DNA of 5,006 nt from Pseudomonadota bacterium (lineage in GTDB: Bacteria > Pseudomonadota > Gammaproteobacteria > Burkholderiales > Burkholderiaceae_B): positions 1-5,006 of the forward strand of contig JAEWJD010000287.1 in NCBI GenBank assembly GCA_023386765.1. The letters run 5' to 3'. Each line of letters opens with the position of its first letter. Within the stretch, counting starts at the first letter, position 1. This document shows positions 1-5,006 of this stretch, piece by piece. The translations under genes and the position numbers were made by a program. The notes beneath the pieces were generated by a model. That model ran no database searches. It was not told the origin of the DNA and was given only the letters and a program-made list of their open reading frames with translations.

Positions 1-114
1 CAGATCGAGAACCCGGTCGCCAAGCTGATCCTGCAAGGTGTTTTCGGGCCGCGCGATGTTGTGACGGTGGATTTCCGCGACGGCAAGTTCACCTTCACCC
101 GCACGCTGCAGTAA
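1..114 (+). CDS. clpB: ATP-dependent disaggregase ClpB, C-terminal end (partial)
   Basis: The window opens in frame inside a gene that ends at TAA 112-114, leaving 37 residues. The start QIENPVAKLIL aligns well with the E. coli ClpB tail (QIENPLAQQIL, from memory), and the remainder (GVFGPRDVVTVDFRDGKF, then TFTRTLQ) fits the small D2 subdomain at the ClpB C-terminus as seen in beta-proteobacteria. ClpB is the cytosolic hexameric AAA+ Hsp100 disaggregase that works with DnaK/DnaJ/GrpE to pull polypeptides out of aggregates. No nucleotide-binding motif is visible because at least 800 upstream residues lie outside the window. The gene converges on the lysR-type gene and is followed 17 bp later by a strong terminator. 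The family call is good for so short a fragment; ClpA or ClpC tails do not match this pattern. Confidence 0.86.
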   Translation, partial: QIENPVAKLILQGVFGPRDVVTVDFRDGKFTFTRTLQ

Positions 115-131
115 GCGGCTCTCTCGCAAAG

Positions 132-161
132 AAAAACCGGCTCCCAGGAGCCGGTTTTTTT
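132..161. terminator. Bidirectional Rho-independent terminator between clpB and the lysR-type gene
   Basis: The arms CCGGCTCC (137-144) and GGAGCCGG (147-154) are perfectly complementary. They are flanked by AAAAA on the left (132-136) and a run of seven T on the right (155-161). On the + strand this is a GC-rich stem followed by a T-tract, 17 bp after the clpB stop. Read on the - strand, the left A-run becomes a T-tract, so the same hairpin can end the lysR-type transcript about 58 bp past its stop. The perfect 8-bp arms allow only a 2-nt loop; opening the innermost pair gives a 7-bp stem with a 4-nt loop. I see nothing else between 162 and 218. Confidence 0.92.
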
Positions 162-218
162 CTGCTGTGCATGCCGATGAGTCCGGCAGCCAGCGGTTGC
201 GATCGCCCCTGGGCCGTT

Positions 219-1163
219 TCACAGGCGGCGGCAGCCCTCGGGCAGTTGCCCATGGCGAACCTGCTCGCGGATTTCCTGCATCAGGGCGGCGGCCGCCGGG
301 CTGGGGGCGCGCTCATGAGGATGCAGCAGGCAGAGCACTCGCAGCATGGTGGGCCGCGCCAGCATCGTGAAGGACAGGCCGGGCAGCATCACGCGGTGCG
401 CCGCCAATGCCGGCAGCAGTGCCACGCCCAGACCTGCCTGTACCAGCGCCGCCTGCGAGGTGGTGCTGGATGCTTCGTAGAACGGGGCTGCCGCCTCGAT
501 GGGCAGATCGGCACGCGCGCGCAGCAGCGCCATGATGCCGGTTTCGTCGACCACGCCGACCAGCTTGCGCGTGGCCAGGCTGCGCCAGGACATGAAGCCG
601 TCCTTGCCCGGGCGCAGCTCGGCGTCATCACTGCGGTACAGCACGCCGAAGCGGTCCTCGATGAGTGGTTCGAAGTGCAGGCCCGGCGCGTCGGCCCAGC
701 GGCTGGTCAATCCGAAATCCACTTCGCCGGCGCTGACCTGGCGCTGGATGCGGCCGGAGTTGTCATCGCGCAGATAGAGGCGCACACCCGGGTAGCGCCC
801 GGCATAGGTGGCCGCCGCCGGCGCAATGATCTCGGTGATGGCCGAGGGCGCCGCGGCCACGGCCACCCGGCCGCGCTGCATCGAACCGTAGCGGATCGCA
901 TCGTCGATGGCCCCGTCGAAATCGGCCAGCAGGCGCAGCACCCGTGGCAGGAAATCGTGTCCCAGCTGGGTCAGGAGCACCCGGCGGCTGGTGCGCTCGA
1001 ACAAAGTGGCGCCGAGCGCCGTTTCCAGCTGCCTGACCAGCGTCGTGACCGACGACTGGGTCTGGAACAGGCGTTTGGCGGCGTGCGTGAAGCTGTTTTC
1101 CTGGGCCACGGCCACGAAAGCGTTGAGGTGTTTGAGCGTGACGTGCTTGGGCAGGCGATTCAT
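219..1163 (-). CDS. LysR-type transcriptional regulator
   Basis: A 314-residue protein of normal length for the family. Residues about 9-67 form the winged helix-turn-helix, with the usual pattern FVAVAQENSFTHAAKRL, then SSVTTLVRQLETALGATLFERT and a wing ending LLTQLG. A linker helix (about 68-95) leads to the two-lobed effector-binding domain (about 96-300), recognisable from GRVAVAAAPS, EVDFGL (147-152) and QAALVQAGLGVALLP (237-251). It probably acts as a cytosolic tetramer binding the divergent region. I chose ATG 1163-1161 because it leaves the usual few residues before the DNA-binding domain. A TTG at 1196-1194 would add 11 residues and has a GGGA sequence just upstream, so it cannot be excluded. 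The gene is divergent from the deacylase, the classic arrangement for a LysR regulator and its target. The effector is not readable from sequence; an N-acyl-D-amino acid or its product is my inference. Confidence 0.93.
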   Translation of the reverse strand: MNRLPKHVTLKHLNAFVAVAQENSFTHAAKRLFQTQSSVTTLVRQLETALGATLFERTSRRVLLTQLGHDFLPRVLRLLADFDGAIDDAIRYGSMQRGRVAVAAAPSAITEIIAPAAATYAGRYPGVRLYLRDDNSGRIQRQVSAGEVDFGLTSRWADAPGLHFEPLIEDRFGVLYRSDDAELRPGKDGFMSWRSLATRKLVGVVDETGIMALLRARADLPIEAAAPFYEASSTTSQAALVQAGLGVALLPALAAHRVMLPGLSFTMLARPTMLRVLCLLHPHERAPSPAAAALMQEIREQVRHGQLPEGCRRL

Positions 1164-1169
1164 TGCGAA

Positions 1170-1184
1170 ATCCGATAGATGGAT
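1170..1184. promoter_or_regulatory. Candidate LysR-type box (ATCC-N7-GGAT)
   Basis: ATCC (1170-1173) and GGAT (1181-1184) are perfect inverted arms around a 7-bp centre. The T at 1171 and A at 1183 fit the T-N11-A form of LysR-family recognition sites. The centre is about 56 bp upstream of the proposed transcription start near 1233, roughly where a LysR recognition site is expected. It also lies only 7 bp in front of the regulator's ATG, so binding there would block expression of the regulator's own gene (negative autoregulation). Short T-N11-A matches are common by chance; position and the four-base arms are the support. Confidence 0.4.
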
Positions 1185-1235
1185 CAACTTAAACAATTTT
1201 CCCAGATTGGTCGCAGCGCCGATACTGCGCGCTTA

Positions 1236-1258
1236 CCGCGCCGGAAGGTCTGGCGCGG
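1236..1258 (+). other. Stable stem-loop in the deacylase mRNA leader
   Basis: CCGCGCC (1236-1242) pairs perfectly with GGCGCGG (1252-1258). The stem continues inward through a G-U pair (1243:1251), G-C (1244:1250) and A-U (1245:1249), giving 10 pairs and a 3-nt loop (1246-1248). It ends 14 bp before the deacylase ATG and, if transcription starts near 1233, lies at the very 5' end of the message. The purine run GGAAGG (1243-1248), the only Shine-Dalgarno-like sequence nearby, is inside the hairpin and about 24 nt from the ATG, too far to serve it directly. No T-tract follows, so it is not an ordinary terminator. A role in mRNA stability or translation control is inference. Confidence 0.55.
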
Positions 1259-1272
1259 CCAGCCTGAACACG

Positions 1273-2715
1273 ATGAGCAATCCCTTGCCTGACACGACCG
1301 ACCTTATTTTCCGTAATGCAGAACTGATCGATGGCAGCGGCAGCGAACGCCGCCGGGCCGACCTGGCGGTGCAGGGTGACCGCATCGTGGCGATCGGCGA
1401 GCTGGGCGGATTGCGGGCACGCCAGGAAATCGATGCCCGGGGCCAGGTGCTGGCTCCCGGATTTATCGACGTGCATGGCCACGACGATCTGATGTTCGTC
1501 GAGAAACCCGATCTGCGTTGGAAGACCAGCCAGGGCATTACTACGGTGATCGTGGGCAATTGCGGCGTGAGCGGCGCACCGGCACCGCGCCCGGGCAATA
1601 CCGCAGCCGCCCTGGCGCTGCTGGGCGAGACCCCGCTGTTTGCAGGCATGGGGCCATTCCTGGCCGAGCTGGAGCGCCAGCGGCCCATGATCAATGTGGC
1701 CGCGCTGGTCGGGCATGCCAACCTGCGTCTGGCCTGCATGGACGATCCCTTGGCCACGCCGACCGACCAGGAGCAGGCGGCCATGGAAAGCCTGCTGGAG
1801 GAGTCGTTGCGAGCCGGCGCTGTGGGGTTCAGCACCGGGCTGGCCTATGAGCCGGGCGGGCGTGCCGAGATTGCCGAACTGCAGGGCCTGGCCCGCGTGG
1901 CGGCACGGCACCGTGCGCTGCATACCAGCCATATCCGCAACGAAGGCGATGCCGTCGAGCAGGCGGTGCGCGAGGTGCTGGAGATTGGCCGCGCCAGTGG
2001 CTGCGCCACGGTGCTGTCGCACCACAAATGCATGATGCCGGCTAATTGGGGCAAGAGCCGCGACACCCTGGCCGATATCGACCGGGCGCGCGCCGAAGGG
2101 CTGGAGGTCGGCCTGGACATGTACCCCTATCCGGGTAGCTCGACCATCCTGATTCCCGAGCGTGCCGAACTGATCGATCGTATCCGCGTGACCTGGTCGC
2201 AGCCGCATCCGGAGTGCAGCGGACGCGACCTGGACGAGATCGCCCGGGAGTGGGGCTGCGACAAGACCACGGCGGCGCGCCGCCTGTTGCCCGCCGGGGC
2301 CATCTATTTCGCCATGGACGAGGCCGAGGTGCAGCGTATTTTCCAGCATCCGGGCTGCATGGTCGGCTCCGATGGCCTGCCCAATGACGCCCATCCGCAT
2401 CCGCGCCTGTGGGGCAGCTTCACGCGCGTGCTGGGTCGCTTCGTGCGCGAAGCCGGCCTGATGACACTGGAGGCGGCGATCGCACGCATGACCACCTTGC
2501 CCGCGCGTGTCTATGGCCTGGAGGATCGTGGCCGGCTTGGCGTGGGCGCCTATGCCGACCTGGTGTTATTCGATCCGGCCAGCGTGGCGGATCAGGCCAC
2601 CTGGGAGCAGCCCACGCTGCCGTCGATCGGCATCGAGGGCGTCTGGGTCAATGGCGCCAGCGTATTCCCCGAGCCCGCTGCAGCCCGTCCGGGGCGGGTG
2701 CTGCGTTCGGTTTGA
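1273..2715 (+). CDS. N-acyl-D-amino-acid deacylase (D-aminoacylase family), probably acting on N-acyl-D-glutamate
   Basis: A 480-residue metal-dependent hydrolase of the amidohydrolase superfamily, predicted to remove the acyl group from N-acyl-D-amino acids in the cytosol, giving a D-amino acid and a carboxylate. No signal peptide is seen. An N-terminal beta-sandwich strand (LIFRNAELIDGSG, 11-23) precedes a TIM barrel and a C-terminal return to the sandwich (ADLVLFDP 428-435, VWVNG 457-461). Expected metal and catalytic residues are all present: H68 and H70 (DVHGHDD), C97 (GNCGVS), H220 (TSHIRNE), H250 (LSHHK) and D367 (GSDGLP). They sit at almost the same numbers as in Alcaligenes D-aminoacylase (C96, H220, H250, D366, from memory). 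Length also matches that enzyme (about 483). Overall wording is closer, from memory, to Bordetella bronchiseptica Bb3285, an N-acyl-D-glutamate deacylase, hence the substrate preference. The reading frame is open upstream, but ATG 1273 fits the family start and no ATG, GTG or TTG lies between 1210 and it. No Shine-Dalgarno sequence is evident. It is first in a likely operon with the Bug gene. Confidence 0.9.
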   Translation: MSNPLPDTTDLIFRNAELIDGSGSERRRADLAVQGDRIVAIGELGGLRARQEIDARGQVLAPGFIDVHGHDDLMFVEKPDLRWKTSQGITTVIVGNCGVSGAPAPRPGNTAAALALLGETPLFAGMGPFLAELERQRPMINVAALVGHANLRLACMDDPLATPTDQEQAAMESLLEESLRAGAVGFSTGLAYEPGGRAEIAELQGLARVAARHRALHTSHIRNEGDAVEQAVREVLEIGRASGCATVLSHHKCMMPANWGKSRDTLADIDRARAEGLEVGLDMYPYPGSSTILIPERAELIDRIRVTWSQPHPECSGRDLDEIAREWGCDKTTAARRLLPAGAIYFAMDEAEVQRIFQHPGCMVGSDGLPNDAHPHPRLWGSFTRVLGRFVREAGLMTLEAAIARMTTLPARVYGLEDRGRLGVGAYADLVLFDPASVADQATWEQPTLPSIGIEGVWVNGASVFPEPAAARPGRVLRSV

Positions 2716-2739
2716 GCTGTTCTTTTCAATAATCCTGAC

Positions 2740-2744
2740 AGGAG
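2740..2744 (+). promoter_or_regulatory. Ribosome-binding site of the Bug/TctC gene
   Basis: AGGAG lies 9 nt before ATG 2754 and fixes that start. It is much stronger than anything in front of the deacylase upstream, which suggests the binding protein is translated more heavily from a shared message. The 38-bp gap (2716-2753) shows no terminator and no convincing promoter, which supports co-transcription. Confidence 0.85.
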
Positions 2745-2753
2745 ACAACAACC

Positions 2754-3713
2754 ATGTTGCGCAAATCCCTTGCCGCCGTTGTCCTCAGTGCCGTGGCACT
2801 GAGCGTGCACGCCGCTTTCCCGGATCGCCCCATCACCCTCATCGTGCCGTTCCCGGCAGGCGGGCCCACCGACATCGTGGGCCGCGTGGCTGCCGCCAAG
2901 GCCGGCGAGATCCTCGGCCAGCAGGTGGTGGTCGAGAACCGTACCGGCGCTTCGGGCACCATCGGCATGAGTGCCACCGCACGTGCCAAGCCTGATGGCT
3001 ACACCGTGGGCCTGGCGACCGTATCCACCCACGGCACCGCGCCACATCTGTTCCCGACGCTGAACTACGATCCGATCAAGGATTTCACGCCCATCAGCAA
3101 CCTGGTGACCAGCCCCAACATCCTGGCCGTCAACCCGGCCTTTGAAGCCAAGGATCTGGCCGGCTTCGTGGAGCAGGTGCGCGCCAACCCCAACAAGTAC
3201 GGGTATGCCAACGCGGGCGCCGGCGGCATCAATGACCTGGGCATGATCTGGTTCCTGCAACTGATCGGCGGCAAGATGGACAGCATTTCCTACCGGGGTT
3301 CGTCGCCGGCCCTGACGGATACCGTGTCGGGCGTGGTCCCGGTGATCTTCGATAACTTCCCGTCCTCGCTGGCCTACGTCAAGAGTGGTCACCTGCGTCC
3401 GCTGGCCATCACCGGCAGCGCGCGCAACGCCCGTCTGCCCGATGTGCCGACCTTCGCCGAGCAGGGGTACAAGGACTACGACGTGACGGCCTGGTATGGC
3501 GTGGTGGGCCCGGCGGGCCTGCCGCCGGAGATCCGCGACACGCTGGCCAAGGCCTTCATGGAGGCCGTGCGCGACCCTGCCACCGCGGCCAAGATGGAAG
3601 ATGCGGGCGCTTTCGCGCTGGGCAATTCGCCGGCCGAATTCGCAGAGCAGATCCAGCGCGAACATGGTCGCTGGAAGACCGTGATCGAGCAGGGCGGCGT
3701 CAAGCTGCAGTAA
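2754..3713 (+). CDS. Periplasmic solute-binding protein of the Bug/TctC family
   Basis: A 319-residue exported protein, typical length for the tripartite tricarboxylate transporter receptor family. The N-terminus MLRKSLAAVVLSAVALSVHA is a Sec signal peptide with likely cleavage after A20 (VHA, then AFPDRPI). The mature protein shows family landmarks in order: FPDRPITLIVPFPAGGPTD (22-40), VVVENRTGASGTIG (58-71), ATARAKPDGYTV (74-85), NYDPIKDFTPI (104-114), YRGSSPALTDTVSG (180-193), IFDN (198-201), HLRPLAITGSARNARLPDVPT (213-233, the domain-closing segment) and WYGVVGPAGLPPEI (247-260). Such proteins bind carboxylates or amides between two lobes and deliver them to TctA/TctB membrane partners. 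No tctA or tctB gene is in the window, as is usual for the many stand-alone Bug genes of Alcaligenaceae. The tight spacing after the deacylase suggests it binds that enzyme's substrate. Bug proteins for glutamate and aspartate are known in Bordetella (BugE, BugD); the ligand here is inference. It ends 36 bp from the convergent flavoprotein gene, a gap with no clear terminator. Confidence 0.93.
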   Translation: MLRKSLAAVVLSAVALSVHAAFPDRPITLIVPFPAGGPTDIVGRVAAAKAGEILGQQVVVENRTGASGTIGMSATARAKPDGYTVGLATVSTHGTAPHLFPTLNYDPIKDFTPISNLVTSPNILAVNPAFEAKDLAGFVEQVRANPNKYGYANAGAGGINDLGMIWFLQLIGGKMDSISYRGSSPALTDTVSGVVPVIFDNFPSSLAYVKSGHLRPLAITGSARNARLPDVPTFAEQGYKDYDVTAWYGVVGPAGLPPEIRDTLAKAFMEAVRDPATAAKMEDAGAFALGNSPAEFAEQIQREHGRWKTVIEQGGVKLQ

Positions 3714-3749
3714 GTGGCTGTGGCGGCATGTCGCCGTGACGCGTCCGTG

Positions 3750-5006
3750 TCAGTAGACGTCGCGGCGCAGCCGCCCATCGGCGCGCAGGGTTTGCAGACG
3801 CTGTGCGCCCAGGATCTCTTCGAGGGCCTGGTCTACGCCCTGGGCCATGCCCTGCAGGCTGCCGCAGAGTGCGATTACCGCCCCGGCGTCGATCCATTCA
3901 TGCAGCAGGGCGGCCCGCTGGCGTAGCCGGTCCTGCACATAGCCCTGGCCCTGGCGCGAATAGACCAGGTCCAGTTCCGGCAGCAGTCCCTGGCGCTGCC
4001 AGTCCTGCAGTTCATCGCACAGCAGCGCATCGTGGTCGGCATGGCGTTCGCCGAAGACCAGCCAGTTGCGGCCGTGACCGAGCGCCGCACGGGCCTTGAG
4101 CCAGGCGCGCAGACCAGCCAGGCCCGTGCCGTTGCCGATCAGCACGAGCGGATAGTCGCCGGGAGGAAGGTGAAAGCCGGGGTTGCTGCGCAAGCGCAAC
4201 GCCACCTTGCCATCGAGCGGGCAGCGTTCGGTCAGCCAGCCGCTGCCCACACCCAGCTCGCCGTGGGCATTGCGCTGCTGGCGCACCAGCAGCTGGACGC
4301 AGCCGTCGGCGGGCAGGGTCGCGATGGAGTAGTCACGTGGGGCTTGCAGGTCTTCCTGGGGGGCCGTGCGTGGCACGACCTCGGCGATGTCACCCGCCTG
4401 CCAGTGACCGGTCTCGTGACCCAGGGGCCGCAGCTCGATGAGATAGCAGGGGCCACCAACGCTGCCCGGGTTGAGCCGGCGGCGCGCGGCCAGGCGCCAT
4501 TCCGTGTGGCCGGGCGCCTGCCAGTCTGCGGGCGAGGCGCCGGTGACGTCAGCCAGGGTTTGCTGCCAGCGCTGCAAGGCTGCGGGGGCGCTGCGATCGG
4601 CCTCGATACGTTCGGCCAATGGCTGCGCACCTTGCGTCCTCAGCCATTGGTCGAGCTGGCGGCCGAAACCGCAGAAGTGTTTATAGCTGCTGTCGCCCAG
4701 CGCCAGCAGCGCGTAGCGCAGACCGGCGAGCGCGATGGCCTCGGGCATCACCCGTTGCACGAAACGCGCCGCGCCGTCCGGGGCATCGCCTTCTCCCGAC
4801 GTGCTGGCAATAAAGAGCGCCTGGGTGGCGCGAGCGAGCAGTGCGGGGTCGGCCTGATTGAGCGAGAGCGTCTGGGCCGGATGGCCGGCGGCCCGCAGGG
4901 CGTTGGCGCTCTGTTCGGCCAGCGCCAGCGCCTGTCCTGACTGGCTGGCATGGATCACCAGCCAGCCCGCCGGGTCCGCCACCGGCCGGTGGCGAGCGCG
5001 GGGCGG
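3750..5006 (-). CDS. CysJ-like flavodoxin/ferredoxin-NADP reductase flavoprotein (5' end missing)
   Basis: 418 codons and a TGA stop are visible, and the frame stays open to the window edge. Counting from the GTG at 4982, the flavodoxin-like FMN domain spans about 7-150: HASQSGQA (11-18, phosphate loop), STSGEGDAPDGA (60-71) and LGDSSYKHFCGFG (95-107). A short stretch leads to an FAD/NADPH reductase module: RDYSIATLP (216-224, FAD), GSGWLT (246-251), IGNGTGLAGLRAWL (282-295, NADPH pyrophosphate), YSRQGQGYVQDRL (341-353), CGSLQGMAQGV (373-383) and C-terminal RDVY, whose last aromatic residue stacks on FAD. It should pass electrons from NADPH through FAD to FMN. The large connecting domain of true CysJ (about 600 residues in all) is mostly absent. 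The GTG at 4982 has no ribosome-binding site, and the upstream residues PPRARHRP look like a linker, so the protein probably continues. In many proteobacteria this module follows a PepSY membrane region; that part cannot be seen here. The acceptor is unknown. Convergent with the Bug gene and probably unrelated to it. Confidence 0.88.
   Translation of the reverse strand, partial: PPRARHRPVADPAGWLVIHASQSGQALALAEQSANALRAAGHPAQTLSLNQADPALLARATQALFIASTSGEGDAPDGAARFVQRVMPEAIALAGLRYALLALGDSSYKHFCGFGRQLDQWLRTQGAQPLAERIEADRSAPAALQRWQQTLADVTGASPADWQAPGHTEWRLAARRRLNPGSVGGPCYLIELRPLGHETGHWQAGDIAEVVPRTAPQEDLQAPRDYSIATLPADGCVQLLVRQQRNAHGELGVGSGWLTERCPLDGKVALRLRSNPGFHLPPGDYPLVLIGNGTGLAGLRAWLKARAALGHGRNWLVFGERHADHDALLCDELQDWQRQGLLPELDLVYSRQGQGYVQDRLRQRAALLHEWIDAGAVIALCGSLQGMAQGVDQALEEILGAQRLQTLRADGRLRRDVY
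4977..4994. repeat. 18-bp perfect palindrome in the flavoprotein linker
   Basis: CGCCACCGGCCGGTGGCG reads identically on both strands, centred between 4985 and 4986. It lies within the coding frame of the flavoprotein, over the codons just before the flavodoxin domain, and covers the GTG at 4982. As RNA it could fold only with a loop that breaks the central pairs. It may be chance in GC-rich coding DNA or a binding site; no second copy is seen in the window. Confidence 0.5.

Larger units (their letters stand above)
1164..1272. promoter_or_regulatory. Divergent control region with weak candidate promoter for the deacylase unit
   Basis: This 109-bp gap separates the two divergent starts and holds all the control sequence available to both genes. 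Its left half is AT-rich compared with the rest of the window (around 1183-1200), the right half is GC-rich. The best + strand promoter I can propose is TTCCCA (1199-1204), a 16-bp spacer, and GATACT (1221-1226), each matching four of six consensus bases; it would start transcription near 1233. This is weak, as expected for an activator-dependent promoter. A second small dyad, CAAT (1194-1197) and ATTG (1206-1209) with 8 bp between, lies at the proposed -35 region and could be an activation subsite. I could not pick a convincing promoter for the regulator. Confidence 0.45.

Noticed and set aside
171..1178. 335-codon open frame on the + strand opposite the LysR-type gene
   Set aside because: It lies antisense to a clear LysR-family protein over nearly its whole length, has low-complexity composition and no domain.
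907..1272. In-frame upstream extension of the deacylase frame
   Set aside because: It runs antisense through the regulator's DNA-binding region. The family N-terminus begins near ATG 1273 and there is no plausible start codon close upstream.
1189..2400. 403-codon open frame on the - strand opposite the deacylase
   Set aside because: The translation is rich in H, Q, R and A with no recognisable domain. It is the usual shadow of a GC-rich gene with strong third-position bias; the + strand holds a complete family match.
3510..3528. Inverted repeat CCGGCGG-N5-CCGCCGG inside the Bug gene
   Set aside because: It encodes the conserved family segment PAGLPP; high-GC codons for A, G and P readily give such repeats.
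3714..3749. Possible hairpin GGCG-N6-CGCC in the convergent gap
   Set aside because: Only four pairs and no T-tract on either strand, so it is not supportable as a terminator.
4032..4940. 302-codon open frame on the + strand opposite the flavoprotein
   Set aside because: It is antisense to a gene whose flavodoxin, FAD and NADPH motifs are all in order; no family resemblance of its own.
1..5006. Novel mobile, defence or RNA-based system
   Set aside because: No transposase, integrase, tRNA, CRISPR repeat, toxin-antitoxin pair or unexplained large gap is present; all long stretches are accounted for by ordinary genes.

Overview
The window is GC-rich chromosomal DNA (I estimate mid-60s percent G+C by eye). 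It looks like a beta-proteobacterium, most plausibly Alcaligenaceae (Bordetella, Achromobacter and relatives). Three things point there: the ClpB tail, an exported Bug/TctC-type binding protein (a family greatly expanded in that group), and an N-acyl-D-amino-acid deacylase that closely resembles, from memory, characterised Alcaligenes and Bordetella enzymes. The genus is an inference; no rRNA or other marker is present.

Layout. Positions 1-114 (+) hold the last 37 codons of clpB. A strong hairpin with an A-tract on one side and a T-tract on the other (132-161) can end transcription of both clpB and the convergent lysR-type gene. The LysR-type regulator occupies 219-1163 (-). A 109-bp divergent control region (1164-1272) carries a candidate LysR box (1170-1184), a weak candidate promoter and a very stable leader hairpin (1236-1258). 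On the + strand follow an N-acyl-D-amino-acid deacylase of the amidohydrolase superfamily (1273-2715) and, 38 bp later, a periplasmic Bug/TctC solute-binding protein (2754-3713). The last gene (3750-5006, -) is convergent. It is the C-terminal part of a flavodoxin/ferredoxin-NADP-reductase-like flavoprotein related to CysJ, and it runs off the right edge.

How the genes work together. The regulator, deacylase and binding protein form a compact divergent unit. My reading is that the Bug protein captures an acylated D-amino acid (or related carboxylate) in the periplasm, an unlinked transporter imports it, the cytoplasmic deacylase releases the free D-amino acid and a carboxylate, and the LysR regulator senses a pathway compound. 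N-acyl-D-glutamate is my favoured substrate. The flanking clpB and flavoprotein genes look unrelated to this unit.

No RNA gene, insertion sequence, CRISPR array or phage remnant is visible. I see no clearly new system. The points most worth a second look are the deacylase-transport module, its hairpin leader with no visible ribosome-binding site, and an 18-bp perfect palindrome in the linker of the flavoprotein gene.
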